From Flavobacterium luteolum (GTDB lineage: Bacteria > Bacteroidota > Bacteroidia > Flavobacteriales > Flavobacteriaceae), in NCBI RefSeq assembly GCF_027111275.1, contig NZ_CP114286.1, positions 2,356,001 to 2,420,000 on the forward strand: a stretch of DNA of 64,000 bases. Direction: 5' to 3'. Shown piece by piece: positions 8,989-16,814 of the stretch; position 1 is the stretch's first letter; each line of letters opens with the position of its first letter. Below the pieces are notes generated by a model, which searched no databases, was not told the origin of the DNA, and saw nothing but the letters and a program-made list of their open reading frames with translations. Both the position numbers and the translations under genes were made by a program.

Positions 8989-11575
8989 TCCTGTAATGAT
9001 TGAAACTCAAAAATAAGCCAATTACAGCCAAAAAACTAATGATATAGAAGATATAATTGGTTTGCGTTTCAGGTTTTTCAAGAGTGCCGTAATAGACAAA
9101 AGCACTCCAGTAATAAGGAGACTTTTTTGCATTGGGAATATTTTCATCTTTTAAAAATTTCCTTTTTGCATTTGCTGTTGCGTGTACAAAAGAAGAATTA
9201 TGTTTAAGATCTTTATAAAAATAATCCATAAAAACAGAAGTAGTATAATCGTTTACATTCCACAGAGAAAATAAGAGATTTTGTGCTCCTGCAAACTGAA
9301 AACCTCTTGCAATACTCATGGCGCCTTCGCCTTTATACAATTTTCCAATTCCTGTTTCGCAGGCGCTCAGAACCACCAAATCTGGATTGAGCTGTAAATT
9401 GTATAATTCAGAAAACAGGATTTCCTGATCGTAAAATTTAATGCTTGCCGGAATTTCAAAATCTCCCGAAGAGGCATGTGTACTCAGATGAATAATTGAT
9501 TTTCCCGTAACATTATTTTTAAAGTTTGAAAAAGTGGCATTTTCATTTTCAAAAAACTGTCCGTCAAAATTGTGTTTTATAGATTGCAATTCATTTTTTG
9601 AAAAAGGAAGTTCATAATTGGTTTTCCCGAAAACGGGAAAAAGACCTAGAATATTTTTTTTGCCACTTGAAAGCGTATTTGCATTCAAATACAATTCGGC
9701 AGAATTATTATACGAAATATCAAAATCATTCAGTAAATAATGCATTTTGGCAAAATTTGTCGTTTTAGATTCCTTTGTTATTAAAGCTTCAAAAGGTAAG
9801 AAGTTCAACAGCCCATCAGGAATAATAATGAGATTTTTAGAATCCGATTTTAGAGGTAAAAGAAGTTTTTTATGAGTAAAAAATGCTGTTTTTTGGTAGC
9901 TTCCAACATTGCTGACAATATTCTCAGGATTATCAAAAAAACTTATAAATCTTATTATCGGCTCACTGCATATATGGCCAATACAAATTGATTTTAATTG
10001 GATTTTGTTGTTTTGAACGACAAATAGATGAATTGCTTTATAACCCATAAAATATTCGTACAGTACAGCATCATCTTTATCAAGTTTGGCGTAAAGCTTT
10101 TGCAAGTCGAACGAAGTTTGATTTTTTTTGTTATTTTTTTCTTCATTTGATTTTAGCAGCAACATTAATTTATTCTGTTTCTGGATGGCTTCATTTATTT
10201 TTGAAATATCTGCAAGATCTTGTTTTTGCTGTTCTTTCAAAATAATGGTGTTCCAGTTTTGCATCTGCTGCAAAATCAATTTTTCTTCTCTAGAAAGTAA
10301 TTCAACGTTTTTCAAATGATCTTTTAAAACTACAGATTTTGTCTTTTCTGCAAGTTTAAAAGCATCTTCAATATAACTTTGTTTTTTTTCGCTGTCAAAA
10401 AGAGATTTATAAATATCAAGACACTTTTCTGTTCGGTTTCGATTTCTAATTTGAGATATAATTTTAGAATCTTCGTAGATTAAAAGTGACTGAAATAATT
10501 CTTCAATATAGAAAGAAAGAGCATAGCTTTTTAATGCATTTTTGGGTTCATTTTGAGATAGATAAAGTTCTGCCTGTAAATCTAAAGCATCGAGTAGAAC
10601 AGTTTCGGCATAAAGTGAATTTTTATCGGGAAGGATATTTTTCTGGCTTTGGTAATTAGGCAATAATGTTTTATAAACAATCGTAAGTTCATTTTGCGCT
10701 TCTTCAAAACTATTTTGTTTCAATAATAAAAAGGATTTTTCTAGATAAAATTGTGCTTTTTTTCTAGGTTCCTGTTGAGGTAATTTTTCAAAAATGGCTT
10801 GTGCTTTTACAAAATATAAAGTAGCATCTTTTAAATTAAAGTCGAGTTTTATTCTATAAAGATTAATGTAAGTGTTATATAAATTTTCTGAAAGTGCCTT
10901 ATCTTTTTTTAATAAAGGAATGGCTTTCAAAAAAGCATTTTCAGCCTCAGTAAAATCTTCATTGATATTTCTTAAGAGATAATTTGCGCCTAGATTGTTT
11001 AATAAAAGTCCTTTTTGAGAAGAGGTTATTTTTTCTGAACGAAGCGTTTTTTCAATTATTTCAATAGCCTCATGGACTTTTCCTGAATTTTGATAAACGT
11101 TTGATAAATTAAGGATGGCCGCAATTTTCTGCTTTTCATTCTTTTCTTCGTTGGCAATAAAGTAATATTGTTTAATAGTATTTTCGGCATTTTTATAATC
11201 GCCTAAAATCGTGTACAAATTGCCTAAAGGTTTCAGGCAGAATTCGGTAATATCGTAGTTTTTTAATTTGTTTTTCTGGTAAATCATCCACGCTTTTTCA
11301 TAGCTTTTTATAGCATCTAAAGTCTGCCCAAACTGATTTTCATAATACGCTTTATTGCAATTTAAAATTACAATTGCCAGTAATTCTTCTTTGGTTTTAG
11401 GTTTGGCACTTTTCCAAAAATCAGTTTCGATACTTCTTAAATTTTGTAACGCTTCCGTGGAAGGATTTGCGGTAAAACTATCCACAGCATTATATATTTT
11501 ATCTTCCTGATTTTGTCCGTAAACATTCAGACTCAGGAAAAGAAGGATAAAACCATATAAGTGATGTAAGTTCAT
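8948..11575 (-). CDS. TPR-CHAT protein (caspase-fold protease) with signal peptide and C-terminal membrane helix
   Basis: The protein has 875 residues from the start at 11575 (MNLHHLYGFILLFLSLNVYGQ), chosen because it gives a clean signal peptide. Other in-frame starts lie up to 17 codons upstream. About 550 residues of TPR-type helical hairpins follow, then a CHAT peptidase domain. Its probable catalytic pair is H700 in LSTHASSGD and C739 in LSACETGIG, followed by AMSIARGFQFAGA and SLWNVND. One hydrophobic segment (YIFYIISFLAVIGLFL) near the C-terminus should anchor it, so the CHAT domain probably lies outside the cytoplasm. CHAT enzymes are cysteine proteases related to caspases. Partners are likely the adjacent protease and PKD protein (inference). 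A 28-base inverted repeat overlaps its start codon. Confidence 0.9.
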   Translation of the reverse strand: MNLHHLYGFILLFLSLNVYGQNQEDKIYNAVDSFTANPSTEALQNLRSIETDFWKSAKPKTKEELLAIVILNCNKAYYENQFGQTLDAIKSYEKAWMIYQKNKLKNYDITEFCLKPLGNLYTILGDYKNAENTIKQYYFIANEEKNEKQKIAAILNLSNVYQNSGKVHEAIEIIEKTLRSEKITSSQKGLLLNNLGANYLLRNINEDFTEAENAFLKAIPLLKKDKALSENLYNTYINLYRIKLDFNLKDATLYFVKAQAIFEKLPQQEPRKKAQFYLEKSFLLLKQNSFEEAQNELTIVYKTLLPNYQSQKNILPDKNSLYAETVLLDALDLQAELYLSQNEPKNALKSYALSFYIEELFQSLLIYEDSKIISQIRNRNRTEKCLDIYKSLFDSEKKQSYIEDAFKLAEKTKSVVLKDHLKNVELLSREEKLILQQMQNWNTIILKEQQKQDLADISKINEAIQKQNKLMLLLKSNEEKNNKKNQTSFDLQKLYAKLDKDDAVLYEYFMGYKAIHLFVVQNNKIQLKSICIGHICSEPIIRFISFFDNPENIVSNVGSYQKTAFFTHKKLLLPLKSDSKNLIIIPDGLLNFLPFEALITKESKTTNFAKMHYLLNDFDISYNNSAELYLNANTLSSGKKNILGLFPVFGKTNYELPFSKNELQSIKHNFDGQFFENENATFSNFKNNVTGKSIIHLSTHASSGDFEIPASIKFYDQEILFSELYNLQLNPDLVVLSACETGIGKLYKGEGAMSIARGFQFAGAQNLLFSLWNVNDYTTSVFMDYFYKDLKHNSSFVHATANAKRKFLKDENIPNAKKSPYYWSAFVYYGTLEKPETQTNYIFYIISFLAVIGLFLSFNHYRNGKSSRNSQKREL

Positions 11576-11702
11576 ATTATTGTTGAGCATAATTTTGATG
11601 ATCATTAAGTTAATATAAGTTTTCAATTCTTTACCTCATTTTCATAAATATATTAAAACTTTATCAAGTTATTTTAATATGAACTTACATCACTTATATG
11701 GT
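11552..11702. repeat. 28-base perfect inverted repeat flanking the CHAT gene promoter region
   Basis: Bases 11552-11579 and 11675-11702 are exact reverse complements (28 of 28), separated by 95 bases. The left arm contains the start codon and first codons of the CHAT gene. The right arm ends six bases before the stop codon of the PKD gene. Inside, a perfect -7 motif TAATTTTG lies at 11590-11597 on the plus strand, pointing away from the CHAT gene in the present orientation. This is the layout expected for an invertible promoter, but a simple duplication of the start region is also possible. Confidence 0.75.
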
Positions 11703-11708
11703 AAAAAA

Positions 11709-13661
11709 CTAAAACTTCCAAATTCCATAAACCTGAAAATAATTAAAATTCTGTTCAAAATTAATCACATAACGCGCACCTAAACTTGGTCCGATTCTAG
11801 CAAAACCAGCTGTTAGATCAAATAAAAAACCTACTTTAACATCTGTAAAATTATTTTTTATGGTATTTGAATTCGTTGTCGAACTGATTAAAGAATTTCC
11901 CTTATCGCCTTCATAAGTATCAATTGTGATCGTCTGATTTTGTTCTGAATAAACATTGACATTTGCCTGAATTCCTGCTCCAACTCCGATATAATTATTG
12001 ATGTTGTAGCGAATCAAAACTGGAATTTCCCAATTGATATTTTTATTTTCGGTTGCAGTTGTGGTTCGCACCAATTGCCTTGTTCCGTTGGCATTTGTAT
12101 TAAACTCTTCGGAGACATTTACGTCACTGTTGTATTTGTTTAAAGCATTTTCCCATTCTACCTGCCAATAAAAGCGATACGATTTAAAAGGCGAAAGTGT
12201 CGCGCCCACAAAATAACTGGTCGATTTATCTAAATCGGGATAAAAATTATAACCAGCTTTTGCGCCAATCGAAATTCCGGGCAAGAATCGGGTAGTAGCA
12301 TAATTGGTAATTATAGGTTCATTTTTATCAAATATAATTGCAGTTCGGCTTTTGGTTTTTACTTTATGAAAATCTTCGCCAAATTTCATGGAGTATTTTA
12401 CAAAACCTTTTGTAGAATCCTTTTCCTTTACATTTTTCTGTTCGCTTCCAGGCAGATAAATATTTTTGAAGGTAAAAATAATTTGTTTTTGTTTGATGAT
12501 CGTATCGAGACAGCTTACCGTTGGTTCTTCTCCTTTTGGGCAAATTGGACATTCTGGATACATACTTTCAATCTGAAAAGTTTTTTTGTCGAACATCTCC
12601 GGGATATCGGTTTCCAGACGAATTTTTCTTGCAGGACCTTCACCATTATTCTGAAAACGCGTTTTAAAATTTACTCTTTTAAAACGCACTAATCTGTAAT
12701 TCATAAAACTTCCGTTAGACCCCATTTTGTTTGGATCATGAGAAGTCACAATTTCCATTTCCAGATTTTTTACTTTGTGGTTTTTATAACTTCTATTCGG
12801 CACAAAAATACCACGCATTGTAACTGTTGCGCTGGTATCTTTTATCATTTCGGGAGTAGTTTTGAAAGTATAAAAAATATTTCGGGTTTCTCCAGGATTT
12901 GCATCATCAAATTCTAAAATAGAAACATTATGATACGTTTTATTGGCATTTAAAAGAGAAGCGTCTAAATCTTCTTCGGTTGTGGTATTTCGGTATTTTT
13001 TGGTTTTGAAATTCCCTTCGGCGGAAGCCAGAAAATTATTCGAATCATTTAAATCATCAACCGCAACGACCAGGTTTTCTTTTACTTCACGTTCGCCCGC
13101 ATAAGTTCTGAAATCGCTTAACTCGAAATTATTGTGTTTAAATTGCTTTTCATTATAAAACAAATAAAGCTTTCCGCTAGAAACATAATTCTCCAGATTT
13201 TGATAACTCACAACGACTACCATTTCCTGTTCTGGAATAGGATCACAGTTTTTAATAATCGCAAAACCATTCTGATCGGCAATAGAAGCAATGTCTTTAT
13301 AATTCGTATTTGTAATGTCGTTGATGGCCACTTTTTTAGGGCGAGTTGCTGGAGGTTTTCCGTTATCGTAATTATTGGTTACAGCAAGTCTTGTGGTGTA
13401 AGTGCCCTTGCTTTTATAAACATGTTTAGGTTCGGCTTCTTTACTGTAATGCCCGTCTCCCAATTCCCATAAATAAGAATAACTTGGTTTTGGCGCACCT
13501 GCAATCGGAATCAAAGGCGGTGTTTCGGGTTTAAAAGAAACCTGATTTCCGTTTTGTATAAAACCTATATTGGCTCTTCGCGTTATGGTGTCTTTCACTT
13601 TGGTTTGCCCTATTGCGAGAATAGAAAATAGAATAAAGAAAATAGACAGTTGTGGTTTCAT
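11709..13661 (-). CDS. PKD-domain protein with C-terminal outer-membrane beta-barrel
   Basis: The 650-residue protein has a signal peptide (MKPQLSIFFILFSILAIGQ). An ATG 15 codons upstream is in frame but would precede the signal. A PKD fold near residues 40-95 is seen in SYLWELGDGHYSKEAEPKHVY and GTYTTRLAV. A middle region of beta-rich sequence has a CPICPKGEEPTVSC cysteine cluster. The last 190 residues alternate aromatic strands (VGATLSPFKSYRFYWQVEWEN) and end in F, as beta-barrels do. It probably displays a PKD domain from an outer-membrane barrel. It sits between the lipoprotein and CHAT genes in one minus-strand series. Confidence 0.8.
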   Translation of the reverse strand: MKPQLSIFFILFSILAIGQTKVKDTITRRANIGFIQNGNQVSFKPETPPLIPIAGAPKPSYSYLWELGDGHYSKEAEPKHVYKSKGTYTTRLAVTNNYDNGKPPATRPKKVAINDITNTNYKDIASIADQNGFAIIKNCDPIPEQEMVVVVSYQNLENYVSSGKLYLFYNEKQFKHNNFELSDFRTYAGEREVKENLVVAVDDLNDSNNFLASAEGNFKTKKYRNTTTEEDLDASLLNANKTYHNVSILEFDDANPGETRNIFYTFKTTPEMIKDTSATVTMRGIFVPNRSYKNHKVKNLEMEIVTSHDPNKMGSNGSFMNYRLVRFKRVNFKTRFQNNGEGPARKIRLETDIPEMFDKKTFQIESMYPECPICPKGEEPTVSCLDTIIKQKQIIFTFKNIYLPGSEQKNVKEKDSTKGFVKYSMKFGEDFHKVKTKSRTAIIFDKNEPIITNYATTRFLPGISIGAKAGYNFYPDLDKSTSYFVGATLSPFKSYRFYWQVEWENALNKYNSDVNVSEEFNTNANGTRQLVRTTTATENKNINWEIPVLIRYNINNYIGVGAGIQANVNVYSEQNQTITIDTYEGDKGNSLISSTTNSNTIKNNFTDVKVGFLFDLTAGFARIGPSLGARYVINFEQNFNYFQVYGIWKF

Positions 13662-13720
13662 AACTAGATAGTTTTGAGGTTTAAAAATTTCTGAATGAAA
13701 TCTCAAACAAGATTAAATGT

Positions 13721-13753
13721 AAAAAAAAGTGATGAGCAAATCACCACTTTTTC
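13721..13753 (-). terminator. Terminator after the lipoprotein gene
   Basis: Read on the minus strand, GTGAT and ATCAC pair around a short loop and are followed by eight T. It begins about 20 bases past the stop codon of the 13774 gene, so that gene may be a separate unit from the PKD-CHAT genes. Confidence 0.7.
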
Positions 13754-13773
13754 TCAAAAAAAGCATTTGTAAG

Positions 13774-14757
13774 CTACTGTATGGCATTAATTGCTGCAAT
13801 CAGTTGAGCTTCGGTACCGACTGTTGTTTCGGATAAATTAAATTCGTAAACCGCATTGGCAGAAATTGTCACTCCTTTTATCGCATAACGCCAGTTACCA
13901 TTATCTTCAGTAGCAAAAATGATGTGGCATGCTAATCCAATCGGAATTTGTCCATAATGCTCGCTAAATAAACCTTCAGCAGTAAACGTATCCAACTTAG
14001 CAAGAGCATTTGTGCCTTCTCCATCATAAGAAAGATAAACAGCACTGTTTGTATTATTGTATCCATCTGGTACATCTACCAAAAGAGTTGTTTTTGGTCT
14101 AGGGTCGCTGTAAAAACGGTCTACGTTTGTCCATCCAAAGTTTCCAAAAGTTACATAATAATTGTTTCCTTCGCCTTGTACGCCACCTTTTCCGCCAGTT
14201 CCGTCAGCATTTGCTTTTGCCTCTCTCCAGGCCAATTCGCCATCTTCATCAATAACTCCAGTCCATAAAGTCATTAAATTATCAAGACCATTTGTTAATG
14301 CCGTTGGAACAATCATGTTCATACTGCATGAAGTTTGTAATTCGACTCCCCCCTGAGTTGCTTTGATGAAGAATTCTCCTCCAGAAATCAAAAGATTTTT
14401 CTTTCCGTCTGCTGTAATTCCCATAGTTGGTTTGTTGGTTACCAGCATATTTCCTTTGTCAAAAAGTTCAATGTATTCTATATCGACTTGTCCCGTTACC
14501 GGATTTCCATTTTTGGTTAGACAGTCTCCATTAATGTTAAGTTTTACACCTTTAGCCGAAGTTAAAGTGACAACACCATTTCCTGCGGTCATGGTAAAAT
14601 TTTGCGTGTTTCTTTTTACTCCTTTTTCGCTAATGCTTTTAAATGCTGCCGAAGTTGGTGGAGAAAGTTTAATATCGTCTCCGTCAGTATTGTCACAACT
14701 TGCAAACGCTGTCATAGCGAGTATTAAAAGTCCGATTTTTTTTAAATTTGTTTTCAT
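13774..14757 (-). CDS. Predicted lipoprotein of unknown function
   Basis: The 327-residue protein begins MKTNLKKIGLLILAMTAFASC with a lipobox ending at a cysteine near residue 21, followed by an acidic DNTDGDD linker, so it should be a lipid-anchored envelope protein. The body is beta-rich with a threonine-rich region (TLTSAKGVKLNINGDCLTK) and a glycine-rich loop near residue 195. I do not recognise a named domain. It is preceded by two copies of GGGTAACAAA on its coding strand, which could be promoter elements for the ECF sigma factor encoded 0.6 kb away. Confidence 0.8.
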   Translation of the reverse strand: MKTNLKKIGLLILAMTAFASCDNTDGDDIKLSPPTSAAFKSISEKGVKRNTQNFTMTAGNGVVTLTSAKGVKLNINGDCLTKNGNPVTGQVDIEYIELFDKGNMLVTNKPTMGITADGKKNLLISGGEFFIKATQGGVELQTSCSMNMIVPTALTNGLDNLMTLWTGVIDEDGELAWREAKANADGTGGKGGVQGEGNNYYVTFGNFGWTNVDRFYSDPRPKTTLLVDVPDGYNNTNSAVYLSYDGEGTNALAKLDTFTAEGLFSEHYGQIPIGLACHIIFATEDNGNWRYAIKGVTISANAVYEFNLSETTVGTEAQLIAAINAIQ

Positions 14758-14849
14758 AATTTCTAGTTTTTTATAAATCTGTTCTGAATCTTTTCAGAGG
14801 ATTTTCAGATTTGGTTAATTAATTTTTAGTTAAATCAATTCGGGTTTGA

Positions 14850-14930
14850 TTTTGTTACCCTTCTTTCCTAAAAATATTTTTAAGAGGCTTGTATATCCCT
14901 ATATCAAGGGAGTATAAAATTTGTTACCCC
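14850..14930 (-). promoter_or_regulatory. Two GGGTAACAAA elements and an imperfect palindrome, candidate ECF promoter region
   Basis: TTTTGTTACCC at 14850-14860 and TTTGTTACCCC at 14920-14930 are near-identical and 70 bases apart. Between them lies an imperfect palindrome (TATATCCCT with AGGGAGTATA, 14892-14915). Read on the minus strand, the elements face the lipoprotein gene. A third copy (ATTGTTACC, 15306-15314) faces the 99-residue gene. A G-rich GTAAC core resembles the AAC-containing -35 elements of ECF sigma factors in general. Assignment to the neighbouring sigma gene is inference. Confidence 0.4.
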
Positions 14931-14942
14931 TGATTTTTTGTT

Positions 14943-15242
14943 TTAAGCAGAAATGCATTTGTCTTCAAATAAATTTCCGTCTTTGTCGACAGCGATTAAA
15001 ATGTTTTTTTTACGAGAGAATTTCAGAATAAGACAAATCCAGACAATGGTCCAAAAACCGAAAGTGATAATGCTGAGAAATAAATGAAAAGCATGATTTA
15101 TGGTTTTCTTTTCTTTAGACAAAACCACATAAGGCAGTTTCTCATTTTGTTCTGTAATTACAAAACCATTGCGTGTTTTGGCGGCGATTATTTCGTAAAA
15201 CCGATCTAGGTTTTTTTCGTCTATAAATTGATAACTTTCCAT
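14943..15242 (-). CDS. Small membrane protein, unknown function
   Basis: The product is a 99-residue protein with a soluble N-terminal half, two closely spaced hydrophobic stretches around residues 50-72 (AFHLFLSIITFGFWTIVWIC), a basic turn (KFSRKKN) and a short C-terminal tail. It is divergent from the ECF sigma gene, 130 bases away, and heads the minus-strand series of the CHAT locus. It is not a recognisable anti-sigma factor. No function can be assigned. Confidence 0.65.
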   Translation of the reverse strand: MESYQFIDEKNLDRFYEIIAAKTRNGFVITEQNEKLPYVVLSKEKKTINHAFHLFLSIITFGFWTIVWICLILKFSRKKNILIAVDKDGNLFEDKCISA

Positions 15243-15372
15243 TTCTTTTAATTTTTTAAAGGTTTTTAAAAGACTTTTGTTTCGTTATATACAATTGATT
15301 GTATTATTGTTACCTCTTATTTTAAAAGTTTTTAGGATTCTTTTTTTTAAATTAGCTGTAAAATGTTTTTTT

Positions 15373-15957
15373 ATGGATCAAAATAAAATTCATCCTGATC
15401 AAAAATATATCGACGGACTTGCTGCAAACGATTCAGTGATTATCGAGATGATATATAGAAAATTTGCGCCCAAAGTCGTGCAGTTTATCACCAATAACTC
15501 CGGCGATAAAGATCAGGCGCAGGATGTAGTTCAGGAAATCATGATTCTGCTTTTTAATCAGGCTAAAGCTGGTAAACTTTTTTTAACCTGTCCTTTTGAT
15601 GCTTATTTTTTCTTATTGTGCAAAAGACGATGGCTAAACGAATTGAAAAATTCTGCCAATAAAGGGGTAACAATTTATGAGAATGTAGTATCTATCAATG
15701 AATCTGCTCACGAATTGGTTGCACAAGCCGAAGAATTTGATGAAAAACAGAAACTTTTCGAAACCATGTTTCAGAAACTAGGAGAGAAATGCCAAGAAGT
15801 TTTGAAACTCAGTTTTTCTTTAAAATCGATGGAAGAAGTGGCCGAGAAACTCAATGTGACTTATGGCTATGTGCGTAAAAAGAAATCTTTATGCGTAGGC
15901 CAGCTGACACAGTGGATTCAAGAAGCGAAAAATTTTAACTCTTTAAAAAACAATTAA
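15373..15957 (+). CDS. ECF-type RNA polymerase sigma factor
   Basis: The 194-residue protein starts MDQNKIHPDQKYIDGL. The longer in-frame start at 15277 would add an improbable hydrophobic stretch. Region 2 is visible as VIIEMIYRKFAPKVVQFI through AQDVVQEIMILLFNQ. Region 4 is KCQEVLKLSFSLKSMEEVAEKLNVTYGYVRKKKSLC, a helix-turn-helix for the -35 element. It would direct RNA polymerase to a dedicated promoter set. The next gene starts two bases after its stop and encodes a membrane TPR protein that is its likely regulator. Confidence 0.9.
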   Translation: MDQNKIHPDQKYIDGLAANDSVIIEMIYRKFAPKVVQFITNNSGDKDQAQDVVQEIMILLFNQAKAGKLFLTCPFDAYFFLLCKRRWLNELKNSANKGVTIYENVVSINESAHELVAQAEEFDEKQKLFETMFQKLGEKCQEVLKLSFSLKSMEEVAEKLNVTYGYVRKKKSLCVGQLTQWIQEAKNFNSLKNN

Positions 15958-15959
15958 TC

Positions 15960-16685
15960 ATGAACGAAGAACGCTATATATTATTTGATCAATATCTTCA
16001 AGGCGAACTGACCGTTGATGAAAAACACAATTTGGAGAAACAACTATCTGAAGATCCAGAATTGGCTTCAGAATTTGAAAGTTTCAAAGAAATGCATTTT
16101 CAATTGGGAAATAAATTTGGACAAGAAGAAGAGAGAGAAATCTTTAAAGAAAACCTCACTAAAATTTCAGATAAATATTTCCATAAGAAACAAAACAAAG
16201 TGGTTTCGCTTAAACCGTGGTATTTTGCGGCAGCAGCATCTGTGATTATTATGTTCGGACTATTTTTCTTTGATTATAAACACTATCCTAATTTTGAAGA
16301 TTACAATCATCCGGAAAGCGCTTATTTTACAGAAAGAGGTGTGTCTGAGGCTATTTTAAAACAAGCAGAGAATAATTTCAACGGAAAAAGATATCAAGCC
16401 GCTATTCCGATTTTTGAAATGATTTTGAAAGAGAATAATTCAGATGAAATTAAATATTTCTACGCAGTATCCTTATTGCAGGTTGACAAATATGTAAAGG
16501 CAGAAACTATTTTTAAAGAATTGGAAGCAGGAAATTCTGTTTATAAAGAAAAAGCAAAATGGAATCTGGCTCTATCTAAGCTAAAACAAGGAAAATATAA
16601 AGAATGTAAAGACATTTTACAGACTATTTCTCAGGATTATGAAGACTATGATCAAGTAGAACAGCTTTCGGAAGAATTGGACTAA
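15960..16685 (+). CDS. Membrane TPR protein, probable anti-sigma factor
   Basis: The 241-residue protein has an acidic N-terminal helical region (EERYILFDQYLQGELTVDEK) resembling the sigma-binding zinc-less anti-sigma domains of Bacteroidota. One membrane helix follows (PWYFAAAASVIIMFGLFFF, residues 83-101), then an outer TPR-like part (residues 130-235). The start is two bases after the sigma gene stop, so the genes are translationally linked. The cytoplasmic part may hold the sigma factor and the outer TPR part may sense envelope partners. This role is inferred from layout and context. Confidence 0.75.
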   Translation: MNEERYILFDQYLQGELTVDEKHNLEKQLSEDPELASEFESFKEMHFQLGNKFGQEEEREIFKENLTKISDKYFHKKQNKVVSLKPWYFAAAASVIIMFGLFFFDYKHYPNFEDYNHPESAYFTERGVSEAILKQAENNFNGKRYQAAIPIFEMILKENNSDEIKYFYAVSLLQVDKYVKAETIFKELEAGNSVYKEKAKWNLALSKLKQGKYKECKDILQTISQDYEDYDQVEQLSEELD

Positions 16686-16729
16686 AATACAATTATTAAG
16701 AAAAATTTTATCCGTTTACGGAAAACCTC

Positions 16730-16770
16730 AATCGAATTTGGAATTTTAGTTCTAAATTCGATTTTCTTTT
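16730..16770 (+). terminator. Terminator after the sigma/anti-sigma pair
   Basis: AATCGAATTT (16730-16739) and AAATTCGATT (16754-16763) pair, followed by a T-rich run. It stands before the S41 protease gene and suggests that this gene has its own promoter or is reached by read-through. Confidence 0.65.
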
Positions 16771-16814
16771 TAAAGGAATTCGCCCAAAACATTTAACCTA
16801 AACCTACCCTTTTA

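Noticed and set aside
8948..11575. TPR-CHAT as the protease partner of a CRISPR (gRAMP) effector
   Set aside because: No CRISPR array or Cas7-like gene is in the window, and this protein has a signal peptide and membrane anchor.
12366..12692. Plus-strand frame antisense to the PKD gene
   Set aside because: Phe-rich antisense translation of a clear coding region.
13134..13472. Plus-strand 112-residue frame antisense to the PKD gene
   Set aside because: The opposite strand carries a continuous protein with signal peptide and PKD motif, so this frame is a shadow.
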